From Planctomycetaceae bacterium (GTDB taxonomy: Bacteria; Planctomycetota; Planctomycetia; Planctomycetales; Planctomycetaceae), in assembly GCA_029259845.1 (NCBI GenBank), contig JAJDEI010000296.1, positions 1 to 36,209 on the forward strand: a stretch of DNA of 36,209 nucleotides, read 5' to 3'. The position numbers were made by a program, and so were the translations under genes. Positions 20,024 through 28,354 of this stretch are shown here, in pieces. Positions within the stretch are counted from its first letter, which is position 1. Each line of letters starts with the position of its first letter. The notes beneath the pieces are model-generated. The model was not told the origin of the DNA. It saw only the letters and a program-made list of their open reading frames with translations, and did not search any database.

Positions 20024-20043
20024 AGAACCACATTGGTAATACA
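20012..20043 (+). promoter_or_regulatory. Direct-repeat operator candidate for RHH antitoxin
   Basis: TGGTAATACA occurs at 20012-20021 and again at 20034-20043, a 22-bp pitch, which places both copies on the same face of the helix. The first covers the -10 box and the second the predicted transcription start. Ribbon-helix-helix antitoxins typically repress their own operon by binding such repeats. Confidence 0.65.
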
Positions 20044-20059
20044 CTCTTGGCGTCGGACG

Positions 20060-20287
20060 ATGCGGACGATTTCCTTGAAACTGCCCCCCGATTTGGACCG
20101 AAGGCTGACAGACCTGGCGGCACAGCGTGGGCTGAGCCGGTCGGCCATCCTTCGTGAGGCCTTGGAGAGCTTCGCCAAGGGAAGTGCCGATTCAGTGACC
20201 GCCCGCGCCGGTGAGCTGGTCGGTTCCCTGGAGGGGCCTCGTGATCTCTCGATGTCCGCCAGGCACATGCGAGGATACGGGCGGTGA
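20060..20287 (+). CDS. Ribbon-helix-helix (CopG-type) antitoxin
   Basis: 75 residues from ATG 20060. The N-terminus RTISLKLPPDLDRRLTDLA, then RGLSRSAILREALESF, is a typical ribbon-helix-helix DNA-binding domain; the rest should wrap the toxin. It overlaps the PIN gene start by 4 bp (GTGA), indicating translational coupling in a type II toxin-antitoxin operon. An earlier in-frame start at 20033 lies at the predicted transcript start and inside the operator and was rejected. Autorepression through the repeats at 20012-20043 is inferred. Confidence 0.88.
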   Translation: MRTISLKLPPDLDRRLTDLAAQRGLSRSAILREALESFAKGSADSVTARAGELVGSLEGPRDLSMSARHMRGYGR

Positions 20288-20700
20288 CGTCGGTGATTGT
20301 TGACACAGGGCCGCTGGTGGCGCTCCTCAATCGCCGGGATGAGCACCACGATTGGGCCAGGGACGTGCTGGAGACAATCCAACCGCCGCTATTCACCTGC
20401 GAATTGGTCCTCTCGGAGGCCTGTTTCCTGCTTCAGCGATTCCCCGGCGGGTCGGCAGCCGTGCTGGAACTCGTGAACCGGCGGGTCATTGATCTCCGCT
20501 TCTCGCTCGCCGATGAAGGGGACCGCGTCGGTCGGTTGATGAACAAATACCACGAAATTCCGATGTCTCTGGCGGACGCCTGCCTGGTAAGGATGGCCGA
20601 ATTGAACCCCACGTCCCCCGTCCTCACCCTCGACGGGGACTTTCGTGTCTATCGCAAGGAGCGTCGTCGGCGCATTTCCGTGCTCATGCCCGGAGATTGA
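20284..20700 (+). CDS. PIN domain toxin (VapC-like ribonuclease)
   Basis: 138 residues, GTG start overlapping the antitoxin stop. The PIN acidic residues are visible: Asp7 in VIVDTGPLVALLN, Glu45 in LVLSEACFLL, Asp98 in SLADACLVRMAE, and Asp117/Asp119 in LTLDGDF. PIN toxins are metal-dependent RNases that cleave tRNA or rRNA and are neutralised by the upstream antitoxin. All key residues are intact, so it is probably functional. The DUF444 gene starts 36 bp downstream with its own Shine-Dalgarno and may be read through from the toxin-antitoxin promoter. Confidence 0.9.
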   Translation: MTSVIVDTGPLVALLNRRDEHHDWARDVLETIQPPLFTCELVLSEACFLLQRFPGGSAAVLELVNRRVIDLRFSLADEGDRVGRLMNKYHEIPMSLADACLVRMAELNPTSPVLTLDGDFRVYRKERRRRISVLMPGD

Positions 20701-20736
20701 CATTCGAGCGACGGAAGAACAAGGGAGTAGTCTCTC

Positions 20737-21843
20737 ATGAGCCGCGCCATTGACCGTGACAAGAAACGCTTCGATCAGATCGTGCGGGGGAAAATCCGTA
20801 AGGATCTGCGGAAGTATGTGAATCACGGCGAGATGCTGGGACGCAAGGGGCGGGAGACGGTTTCGATTCCCGTGCCCAACATCGATATTCCGCACTTTCG
20901 GCATGGGCAGCGGGGGTCAGGAGGCACGGGACAGGGAGAGGGAGAGGTCGGACAGCCGATCGGTCGCGGACAGGATGACGGTGACGGACAGGGGCAGGCG
21001 GGGAGCGAGCCGGGCGCTCACATTCGTGAAGTCGAGGTGTCCCTCGAAGAACTGGCAGAGATGCTGGGCGAGGAACTTGAGTTGCCCGCCATCGAGCCCA
21101 AGGGCAAAGACACGATCAAATCCAAAAAGGACAAATACAACACCATTGGCCGCACCGGCCCGAATTCGCTGCGGCACTTCAAACGGACCTACAAGGAGGC
21201 GCTCAAACGGCAGATTGCCAGCGGGCAGTACAACAAAGAGCGGCCGATTATTATCCCCGGCAAGGAGGACGAGCGCTTCCGCAGTTGGAAGACGGTGATG
21301 GAGCCGCAGGCGAATGCGGCCATCATCTACATGATGGACGTCTCCGGCTCGATGACCGACGACCAGAAAGAGATCGTACGGATCGAGTCATTCTGGATCG
21401 ACACGTGGCTCCGCAGCCAGTACGACGGCGTCGAGCGGCGGTACGTCGTGCACGACGCTGTCGCCCATGAAGTGGATGAGGACACCTTCTACCGCATCCG
21501 CGAATCGGGCGGCACGCGGATCTCTTCGGCCTACAAGAAGGCGTCACAGATCGTCAGCCGCGATTTTCCGCCCCACGATTGGAATCTCTACTGCTTCCAG
21601 TTTTCCGACGGCGACAACTGGGGCGAAGACAACCGCGACTGCCTCAAGCTGCTGATCGAGGGCCTGTTGCCGCACTGCAACCTGTTCTGCTACGGACAGG
21701 TTGACAGCCCCTACGGCTCCGGCGATTTCATCCGGGAACTGAGCAAGCTGACCGACGAGCACGAAAACCTCGTCCTCAGCGAGATCGAGAGCAAAGAGGG
21801 CATCTACGACTCGATCAAGACATTCCTCGGCAAGGGACGGTGA
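20737..21843 (+). CDS. YeaH/YhbH family protein (DUF444), VWA-like
   Basis: 368 residues. The start [20 protein letters not shown] is the DUF444 signature. A Gly/Gln-rich linker (about 65-90) follows, then a von Willebrand A-like domain with MIDAS motif DVSGS at 201-205, then [19 protein letters not shown] and [12 protein letters not shown]. The family acts with PrkA, and often SpoVR, in stress or sporulation responses; the mechanism is poorly known. The prkA partner is 3.4 kb upstream, so the pair is split by inserted DNA. AAGGGAG at 20721-20727 serves ATG 20737. The next gene is convergent. Confidence 0.93.
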   Translation: MSRAIDRDKKRFDQIVRGKIRKDLRKYVNHGEMLGRKGRETVSIPVPNIDIPHFRHGQRGSGGTGQGEGEVGQPIGRGQDDGDGQGQAGSEPGAHIREVEVSLEELAEMLGEELELPAIEPKGKDTIKSKKDKYNTIGRTGPNSLRHFKRTYKEALKRQIASGQYNKERPIIIPGKEDERFRSWKTVMEPQANAAIIYMMDVSGSMTDDQKEIVRIESFWIDTWLRSQYDGVERRYVVHDAVAHEVDEDTFYRIRESGGTRISSAYKKASQIVSRDFPPHDWNLYCFQFSDGDNWGEDNRDCLKLLIEGLLPHCNLFCYGQVDSPYGSGDFIRELSKLTDEHENLVLSEIESKEGIYDSIKTFLGKGR

Positions 21844-21927
21844 CCGCTTCGTTCTTGTCTTGGTTGAAGCTCGTTCCGGATGAGTGTCGCGGAGAGAACC
21901 CCAACGCTGCTCACTCGCCCGTGTGAC

Positions 21928-23676
21928 TCACACGCCAGTGTGACCCAGTGTGATCCTGAGGGTCACCCAACGGACCGAGTCGGGAGCCAGTGGGATGTTG
22001 TCGTCGGGAATGCCTGTCTGGGCGTCCAGGAGGTCTTGTTGGGGAGCGTTGATGCCGGCCGCGCTGCAGGAAAACGTGGCCGTCTCGTCGGAGCAGTTGG
22101 CGACGATGAGCAGTTGCTGCGACTTGTCGAGGGAGGTTCGCAGGAATGCGATTTGTGCCGGGTGCTGCGGAGAAAGGACGGTCTGAACGGCGTCGGGATG
22201 GAAGGCGGGTTGCTGGCGGCGCACGTCGAGCAGGTGCCGATAGCCGTCGAGCACCTGCCGTGAGGCAGACTGTTCGTCCTGCAGGAGTGCTTGCAGTTCG
22301 GACTGTTCGTACTTGCGGCGGTTGATCGTCCGCGCGCGGCCGGTTTGCTGGACTCCTGCTGAGAAGTTGGGTGTGCCGACCAGACTGTGAAAATAGATGC
22401 CGGGCATCCCCTGCAGGGCGAGCATGATTGCCTGTGAAGAGAGGAACCGGCGGACGTGCTGTTCGGTCGTGACACCGGGTCCTCCGAGGGCGGAGAAGTA
22501 CGTGATGTTCAGTTCGTACGGACTGTCGCTGCCGTCGGGGTTGCGTTTGGTGCTGACGCGTCCCCCGCGGTCTCGCACGGCTGCGACCAGTCTTTCGAGC
22601 CGCTCGGGTGCGACAAGACTTTCGAGCGGTCGCACGCCGATGCCGTCGTGGGAGGCGGTGAAGTTGAAGTACGTTGTCCCCGGCAGCGGCGGTTCGAGCT
22701 TCGCCAGCCAGTTGTTTAAGGGCGTCGCGTCCTCGCTGAGGAAGGCGTCGAGCAGCAGCGGTGCCAGCGGAAACTGATAGACCATCCGGGCTTCGTCTCC
22801 GTTGCCGAAATAGCTGACGTTCTCGCGATGGGGAACGTTCGTCTCCGTCAGCAGGATCACGCCGGGCGCGACCGCGTCGACGAGGTCGCGCATCAGTTTG
22901 ACGACCTCGTGCGTCTGAGGCAGGTGGATGCAGCTTGTCCCGATCTGTTTCCACAAATAGGCAATAGCGTCGAGCCTGACGATGCGGGCACCGTGTTGGA
23001 TGTACAACAGCAACACTTCCAACACCGCCACCAGAACATCGGGATTGGCGAAGTTGAGATCCACCTGATCGGCACTGAAGGTTGTCCAGACGGATCGCGT
23101 GCCTTCGGCCGTTTCGAAGGGTGTGAGCAACGGCGTGCTGCGGGGCCGGGTCACCTGCGAGAGATCGGTTTCCGGACCAACCGTGATAAAGAATTCGCGG
23201 TATCGCTCGTCGCCTGCGAGGAACCGCTGGAACCATTCATGCTGTTGCGAGCAATGGTTGAGCACGAGGTCGAACATGAGCCCGACTCGCTCGCCGAGGG
23301 AGGCCATGTCCGCCCAGTCACCGAGCTTCGGGTCGATGTGTGTGTAGTCGATGACCGAGAAACCGTCATCCGAGCTATAGGGAAAACAGGGCAGCAGATG
23401 GACCGTGCTGAGCCGATCCGTCAACTCCTGTTCGGTCAGAAACGCCTTCAGCGTCGCCAGAGGCGCCTCACCCTCTGCCCGCACCTGATCGCCGTAGGTG
23501 ATGAGCACTGCATCTTGTTCGGACCACAGGCTCGGGCTTGCGGGAGATCTGTGACGAAGCCGTCCGCAGCGTTCCGCAAGGCTGTCGATCTTGTCGAACG
23601 TTGCCGCCGCAGCATCTTCATAGAGCCGCTCCAGGCGGCTTTGAATTCGGTCGGCATTGGGATCGGGAATCGACAT
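21928..23676 (-). CDS. GH13_18 sugar phosphorylase (glucosylglycerate/sucrose phosphorylase-like)
   Basis: 582 residues from the ATG at 23676. The frame extends upstream through the tandem heptamer array, giving a repetitive Gly-rich lead that is not family-like. GH13 residues are visible: nucleophile Asp236 in RLDAIAYLWKQIGTSCIHLP, acid/base Glu278 in LLTETNVPHRENVSYFG, and His343-Asp344 in TASHDGIGVRP. LWKQIGTSCIHLPQTHEVV resembles the glucosylglycerate phosphorylase (YcjM-like) branch more than classic sucrose phosphorylase. These cytoplasmic enzymes reversibly phosphorolyse an alpha-glucoside to glucose-1-phosphate. It is last in a four-gene minus-strand run with two glycosyltransferases and a HAD protein. 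The exact glycoside is inferred. Confidence 0.9.
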   Translation of the reverse strand: MSIPDPNADRIQSRLERLYEDAAAATFDKIDSLAERCGRLRHRSPASPSLWSEQDAVLITYGDQVRAEGEAPLATLKAFLTEQELTDRLSTVHLLPCFPYSSDDGFSVIDYTHIDPKLGDWADMASLGERVGLMFDLVLNHCSQQHEWFQRFLAGDERYREFFITVGPETDLSQVTRPRSTPLLTPFETAEGTRSVWTTFSADQVDLNFANPDVLVAVLEVLLLYIQHGARIVRLDAIAYLWKQIGTSCIHLPQTHEVVKLMRDLVDAVAPGVILLTETNVPHRENVSYFGNGDEARMVYQFPLAPLLLDAFLSEDATPLNNWLAKLEPPLPGTTYFNFTASHDGIGVRPLESLVAPERLERLVAAVRDRGGRVSTKRNPDGSDSPYELNITYFSALGGPGVTTEQHVRRFLSSQAIMLALQGMPGIYFHSLVGTPNFSAGVQQTGRARTINRRKYEQSELQALLQDEQSASRQVLDGYRHLLDVRRQQPAFHPDAVQTVLSPQHPAQIAFLRTSLDKSQQLLIVANCSDETATFSCSAAGINAPQQDLLDAQTGIPDDNIPLAPDSVRWVTLRITLGHTGV

Positions 23677-23998
23677 GGCCCTGTCAGGATACGGGATTAC
23701 GTCTGCGGCATCGACGGTGAGGCATGGGAGAGCGCGGGGCCTGCAGAAGTCGTGCGAATCCGCAAGCGGATTGGACGGTGACTCGAAAAGATCGGGATCC
23801 GAACGAGGCACGGTTTCTCCCGTCCCCCGTCCCCCGTCCCCCGTCCCCCGTCCCCCGTCCCCCGTCCCCCACTCACCACTCACCACTCACCACTCACCAC
23901 TCACCACTCACCACTCACCACTCACCATCCACCATCCACCATCCACCATCCACCATCCACCATCCACCATCCACCATTCACCATTCACAAATCACAAA
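23677..23998. other. Intergenic gap GH13/GT4, mostly tandem repeat
   Basis: 322 bp between co-directional minus-strand genes. From 23817 to the upstream gene's stop it is entirely heptamer tandem repeat; the remaining 140 bp shows no gene or clear promoter. Confidence 0.7.
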
Positions 23999-24005
23999 TC
24001 ACAAA
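23817..24005. repeat. 27-unit heptamer tandem array
   Basis: An uninterrupted period-7 array of 189 bp. In order on the plus strand: CTCCCGT, six CCCCCGT, CCCCCAC, seven TCACCAC, TCACCAT, seven CCACCAT, TCACCAT, three TCACAAA. Register is never lost although the unit changes in blocks. The TGA stop of the glycosyltransferase gene (complement of 23999-24001) lies inside the last unit. There are no unique spacers, so it is not CRISPR. Confidence 0.95.
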
Positions 24006-25267
24006 TCATCCTGCCCGGTGAAATTGCAGATCATCGCCCGCAGCTTACGGCGGAGGACCGAATAGCTGAAGAACTTGGTCGCCAGTTCGTAGTTGTGGTC
24101 GACCATCTTGCTGCGGTAGTCCTCATCGTCGATCACGCGGCGGACCTGGTCGCCCACGTTTTTGGTCATGAAGCCGTTCATCGACAACACGCGAAAACCG
24201 CGGGGCTCGATGTCCGTCTGATAGATCGAGTAGCGGTTCACCAGCACCGGCTTGCGGAAATAGAACGCTTCCAGCAGGGCGTTGCCGAAGCCTTCGTACA
24301 GGCTGGGATAGGTGACGAAATCAGCATGCGGATACGTGTCCCACAGCGAATACTGCTTGCTGCCGTCCGGATTCAATTTGCGCGTGTGGCCGATGCAGTG
24401 ATCGACAAACCGCACATCGACGCCGTGGCGATTGGCCATTTCGATCAGGGCGTTTTGGTACTCTTGGCCTTCATCCCCGGAGGCATGTGTCACAATGAGC
24501 TTCATCCGCGGATCGCCCAGGTGCCCCAGCAGTGTGATGGCGTGTTCGATGCCTTTGCGGGGAACGACCCGTGTCGGTTGCAGCACAAGCACATCCTCCG
24601 GTTTGAGGCCGATCTGCTTGCGGAAATCGGCGTTGAACTCGTCGATGCCGGGAGCCGGGCGTTCAAAATCGAGCACGTTCGGCACCAGCAGCGATGGCAC
24701 CCCTTTGCGGTGGGCCAGGTCCTGCTGCGCGGCTGAGTTGATGGTCGCATGCTGAATGGTCGGCAGCCGCGGCGGGAACGCCATCTCCAGGAAGTCCGAG
24801 ACCGCGTTCACCTTAAAACGGTCCCGTTCCCAGTAGAAATCGTGATGATGCGCGATGACCGGGAACTCTGTCTCCGCGATGAAGTGCGCGAGGGCGACGC
24901 CCAACGGAATGTGCATGGGAATGCAAAGCGCGTTTTCCACAATCATGATATCGATGGAGAATTGGTCGACGAAGTCGTACAGCGTTCGTTTGAGAAACGC
25001 TGCGAGGTCGTTGATTTTCGTCGTCAGGTCGGGCGAGCGTTTGAGGGCACCGAACGCTTGCCGCGTGATGTCATCAACCTCCGGATGGCCGAAAAACGCT
25101 TCTGGAACCACCATGCTGAACCCGGGCTCGCGGTCCGACATGCCGGAGTACCAGTGGCTGGTGTGCCGGTGGTCCCACAGAATCCGGGCCCACTTGGAGC
25201 TCTCCAGCGAGACTCCGTCGGTGCCGGAGAAGCGAGTCCCCACGAAGCCGATGTTTTGCCGCGTCAT
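23999..25267 (-). CDS. GT4 glycosyltransferase, possibly mannosylglucosylglycerate synthase-like
   Basis: 422 residues. The start [19 protein letters not shown] is a GT-B donor/acceptor loop resembling mannosylglucosylglycerate synthase-type GT4 enzymes. Other features are [30 protein letters not shown] at the nucleotide-sugar domain, and the GT4 E-x7-E motif in [14 protein letters not shown]. The HAD-like protein and a second GT4 lie upstream and the GH13_18 phosphorylase downstream, supporting synthesis and recycling of a small glucoside. The start codon lies within the first unit of a heptamer array and the stop within another. GT4 is sure; the acceptor is a guess. Confidence 0.88.
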   Translation of the reverse strand: MTRQNIGFVGTRFSGTDGVSLESSKWARILWDHRHTSHWYSGMSDREPGFSMVVPEAFFGHPEVDDITRQAFGALKRSPDLTTKINDLAAFLKRTLYDFVDQFSIDIMIVENALCIPMHIPLGVALAHFIAETEFPVIAHHHDFYWERDRFKVNAVSDFLEMAFPPRLPTIQHATINSAAQQDLAHRKGVPSLLVPNVLDFERPAPGIDEFNADFRKQIGLKPEDVLVLQPTRVVPRKGIEHAITLLGHLGDPRMKLIVTHASGDEGQEYQNALIEMANRHGVDVRFVDHCIGHTRKLNPDGSKQYSLWDTYPHADFVTYPSLYEGFGNALLEAFYFRKPVLVNRYSIYQTDIEPRGFRVLSMNGFMTKNVGDQVRRVIDDEDYRSKMVDHNYELATKFFSYSVLRRKLRAMICNFTGQDDL

Positions 25268-25368
25268 TGATGGTTGATCGTTGAAGGTTGAAGGTTGAAG
25301 GTTGAAGGTTAAGAGTTAAGAGTGGAGAGTTGAGAGTTGAGAGTTGAGAGGTGAGAGTTGGGAGTTGA
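25264..25368. repeat. Heptamer tandem array (RRGTTGA type, 15 units)
   Basis: Fifteen units in one register: TCATTGA, TGGTTGA, TCGTTGA, three AGGTTGA, AGGTTAA, GAGTTAA, GAGTGGA, three GAGTTGA, GAGGTGA, GAGTTGG, GAGTTGA. The first unit contains the start codon of the minus-strand GT4 gene (complement of 25265-25267), so the array is that gene's 5' leader. Confidence 0.92.
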
Positions 25369-25410
25369 GAGCACACAGCCCATGGGCTGCGCCCCGTGGG
25401 GCCGGCGATT

Positions 25411-26352
25411 TCAGTCCACTCCCAAACAACCGGACAACTGCGCAAGTTCCGTGAGCACCAAATCCGGCGTCACCTCGGTGAGTCGTTCGTCCTCGTTTCG
25501 CGGACGATAGCTGCGCGCATCTCCGGCAAACAGGGCCGTGCGAAATCCGACCAGGCTCGCCGGCCAGACGTCCTTGAGCCGGTCGTTGCCGACGTACAGC
25601 ACCTCATCGGCTGCGAGTCCGTCTGCTTCAACGGCCTCCCGCGCCCGCTCGAACAGATACGTTCCCGGTTTCGCTTGCCGATGCTCGTATGACCAGACAC
25701 ACCAGTCCTCGCGGAATCCCAGTTCATCCGGCGATTGGCCCATGAGGGTGGGGAACAATAGCCGCGTAAAGCATTGGGCGTTGCTGACAATCCCCAGCGA
25801 CAGCCCGGCATCCCGCAGCCGATGCAGGCACGCCAACGATGACGGCATGGGCCATGTGGGATTCGTGCGCACCTCATATTCGACAGCCAGAGAAAACTCG
25901 AGAGCCAGGGACGTCGCCTCCATCGGCACGCTTGCTCCGTCCGGGATGTGCAGACGCCCTGCCTGGGAAAGTTGCTTGAGCACATCGGACCACACCTCGC
26001 GGATATCAACTTCCGGAAACGTAATCCCCGCGTCGCGGCTGCGATGATGATGGGCGGTGATCGTCTCTTCCAACATCCGCACTCCCTCTGCTGCGTCGCC
26101 ATCGAATCGCAGTCCGGCCGCCGCGAGTGCTTCGGGGAACGCCCGCGGCTGAGAGCCGACCCTGATCGTGCCGACATCTCCGCTGCCGCTGATGAACAGG
26201 GTTCCATACACGTCGAATAACACAGACCGAATGCCGTCCAATCGGCGCAACGCCGGCGTGACGCCCGTCGGTTGCACCTCCATTGCGGCTGCGTGCTGAC
26301 GGATGATCTCGCAGGCGTGTCGCTCATCGTTGTTGGACACCGCGTTGCTCAT
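25411..26352 (-). CDS. HAD superfamily hydrolase
   Basis: 313 residues from ATG 26352; an upstream TTG at 26400 is less likely. HAD motif I is VLFDVYGTLF with nucleophile Asp47; position +2 is Tyr49, not the Asp usual in phosphatases, a DxYGT form known from haloacid dehalogenases and some other subfamily I enzymes. Motif II is LGIVSNAQ, motif III is the lysine in RQAKPGTYLF, and motif IV is VLYVGNDRLKDVWPA. A helical cap lies between motifs I and II. In this cluster a phosphatase acting on a phosphorylated glycoside would make sense, but Tyr49 makes that uncertain. Cytoplasmic; probably co-transcribed with the GT4 gene 72 bp upstream. Confidence 0.88.
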   Translation of the reverse strand: MSNAVSNNDERHACEIIRQHAAAMEVQPTGVTPALRRLDGIRSVLFDVYGTLFISGSGDVGTIRVGSQPRAFPEALAAAGLRFDGDAAEGVRMLEETITAHHHRSRDAGITFPEVDIREVWSDVLKQLSQAGRLHIPDGASVPMEATSLALEFSLAVEYEVRTNPTWPMPSSLACLHRLRDAGLSLGIVSNAQCFTRLLFPTLMGQSPDELGFREDWCVWSYEHRQAKPGTYLFERAREAVEADGLAADEVLYVGNDRLKDVWPASLVGFRTALFAGDARSYRPRNEDERLTEVTPDLVLTELAQLSGCLGVD

Positions 26353-26424
26353 GGGATCGCTCAGAAGGATCAGTCCGTGCGTGTTGACGGGGGACACCAA
26401 GTCGAAAACTCTCCGGAAGACGCC

Positions 26425-27987
26425 TCAGGTGCGAATCAGATGGAATCGTTGCAGATCGAGAAACGCTGAAAGAATCGAACCGGCGTCGGCCGGTTGCTCC
26501 AGCGGGCCGCGTGCGCTACTGATGACCGCTTCGTACGTCGAACGGAGGCGCTCACCGCTCGCCTGCAGAGAGTAGCTCTCGCGAATCACCCGTTGATTGG
26601 CCGCGACTGTCGGCCCGTCGACATCGTTCCCGGCGGCGAGAGCCGGATTGAGCCCGCACAGTTCGTCCAACGCCGAGACGTTCCGTCGAACCTTGCCAAT
26701 GATACGCTCCTGCAACCGTTCATCCAGACGGCCGAAGTCAACCGCTCCGTCGTCCGTCATGCGATCAATCGCCGCAGCGACCGCAGCGCGCCCCGGCCAG
26801 GGGACGTCGTAGTGGGCATACATCTCCCGGCCGGCGTTTTCCATTGCTGCGAGCAAGTCATCGCGTCCGACCCACTTCAGGGGAACGAAAAGTTGGTCGT
26901 ACAGAGCGCTGAGATCCAGTCCGGCGTCGACGAAGTCAGCCGTAGTCTCCGGCAGGTTACGACCGATCAGAGGCCGCCCGGCGAGCCAGGATTCGAGAAA
27001 CGCCATCCCGAAACCTTCCGCCACACTCGTCGTCAGAATGCAGTCGGCAGCAACCAGATTCTCCACGAAGGAAAGCCCGCCGTCCCCGCCCGTGTCGAAC
27101 AGGCAGTGGAGCCGCAGTTCGGCGGCGAGAGACATCCAACGGTTGTAATACGGCAACGCCGCCGGATTCAGCGGGGCGAGTGTCATCGCAAGGGTCGCCG
27201 GCGAACGCATGTCCGCGTTCATCAACAGCGAAAGCAGCAGCATCTCGCCGACGTTCTTACGACGAATGCCTCGCACGGGATAGAGCACGTACCGGTCATC
27301 CTCTGAAACCCCCAGTTTCCGGGCCAATGCGGCTTTCGCTTCGGGGCGTGACGGCAACTCGCCCAGTTCCGGCACCGGGTTTGGCAGGAAGTGCAGCCGA
27401 TCCGCAGCGACGCCCGCAGCCAGTAACACCGAGAAGTCCCGGCGATTGAGTGCCGCGAAATGGACGTGCGGTGCTTGAAAATACACAGCCGCCGAGAGCC
27501 CGTCCGCTCCACACGACTCGCGCAGCAGACGGTAGTTGTCGGGCCGAAAGTCTTCCGCGAAATCGTGGACTTGCAGCAGCAGGGGGTAACCGTCTTGCGC
27601 CAGTTGCCGGAGCGCGGCCGGGAACGAAGGGTTCTTCCCAAGCGAATGATTGTGTGCGTGCAGGACCGTCGTGTCCGGCCCGCAGCCCTGCGCGGCGAGC
27701 ACCGCTCGCAACTCGGATGCCATCGCCTGAGGGTCGGCAACCGTGCCCTTTCCCGCGCCCGTCGCCGTGCCGTAGGCCAGTGAGGGCACGGTCACCAGTT
27801 TCACCGTGAGCCGCTTTAGTCGTTCGGCCAAATCATGCGACCAGCCGGAGACCTGTCCGTCACTCAGGACGAATACCTCCCGCATGGCTCCCGGCGGCTG
27901 GACGGCATCCAGCGCCAGCAGATGGCTGGCGATCACGCGCGTGACGCCGCCGGGGTTCAGGTGGTAGTGCAGGATCGCCAGCTTCAT
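26425..27987 (-). CDS. GT4-like glycosyltransferase
   Basis: 520 residues from the ATG at 27987, where the GT-B fold begins (MKLAILHYHLNPGGVTRV); a start 16 codons earlier is possible but adds only an unstructured lead. Features are HAHNHSLGKNPSFPAAL, LLLQVHDFAEDFRPDNY, VLYPVRGIRRKNVGEMLL, and the GT4 E-x7-E motif in AEGFGMAFLESWLAGRPLIG. A helical C-terminal extension (about 400-520) is longer than in minimal GT4 enzymes. First in the minus-strand run with HAD, GT4 and GH13_18. Donor and acceptor are unknown. Confidence 0.87.
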   Translation of the reverse strand: MKLAILHYHLNPGGVTRVIASHLLALDAVQPPGAMREVFVLSDGQVSGWSHDLAERLKRLTVKLVTVPSLAYGTATGAGKGTVADPQAMASELRAVLAAQGCGPDTTVLHAHNHSLGKNPSFPAALRQLAQDGYPLLLQVHDFAEDFRPDNYRLLRESCGADGLSAAVYFQAPHVHFAALNRRDFSVLLAAGVAADRLHFLPNPVPELGELPSRPEAKAALARKLGVSEDDRYVLYPVRGIRRKNVGEMLLLSLLMNADMRSPATLAMTLAPLNPAALPYYNRWMSLAAELRLHCLFDTGGDGGLSFVENLVAADCILTTSVAEGFGMAFLESWLAGRPLIGRNLPETTADFVDAGLDLSALYDQLFVPLKWVGRDDLLAAMENAGREMYAHYDVPWPGRAAVAAAIDRMTDDGAVDFGRLDERLQERIIGKVRRNVSALDELCGLNPALAAGNDVDGPTVAANQRVIRESYSLQASGERLRSTYEAVISSARGPLEQPADAGSILSAFLDLQRFHLIRT

Positions 27988-28354
27988 GCGGTGCGTGGGC
28001 TGCTGCCCAAAAGAAAGAAATCGAGGCTCCGTCATCGCGGACCCGCATTATGGACGGTTCTCGCCGCTAAGGCCATGCCGAACGACGTGCTTGCTAATCG
28101 GCGTGTCTCCGTTAACAATCGTGTTGTGGGAGCGGGTAACACTCTCGCGGCCTGAAGCAAGAGGAAGACCACGTGTTCCCAAGCCCCGCCCCGGGATCGC
28201 ACGTGCTGCAAAGCCCTGATTCGCCGACCGCGAAACGGAGTTTCACAAAAGTTGAGTTCCCAAACAGAGTGTGGGAACGACGGTCAGGCAGAAGAGTTTT
28301 TAGGGCGGGGGTGAAACTGTCCGTCATGAATCTCAACCTCCGGGAGCAACAACA
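27988..28354. other. Divergent intergenic region GT4/DUF1080
   Basis: 367 bp between divergent genes, no ORF supported. It holds a hairpin GTTCCCA/TGGGAAC at 28256-28278 and a similar TTCCCAA motif near 28175. CGGGAG at 28341-28346 serves the DUF1080 start. No confident promoter. Confidence 0.5.

Noticed and set aside
21920..21934. Operator at the convergent end of DUF444 and GH13_18 (CGTGTGACTCACACG)
   Set aside because: The dyad is perfect, but it lies at the 3' ends of convergent genes where an operator has no obvious role; it may be a chance palindrome or part of a GTGTGA repeat.
23677..23886. 5' extension of the GH13_18 gene through the heptamer array
   Set aside because: The extension translates to a repetitive Gly/Thr/Arg string encoded by the array, and the family-like N-terminus starts at the ATG at 23676.
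23817..24005. CRISPR array
   Set aside because: Units are contiguous 7-mers with no spacers, and no cas genes are present.
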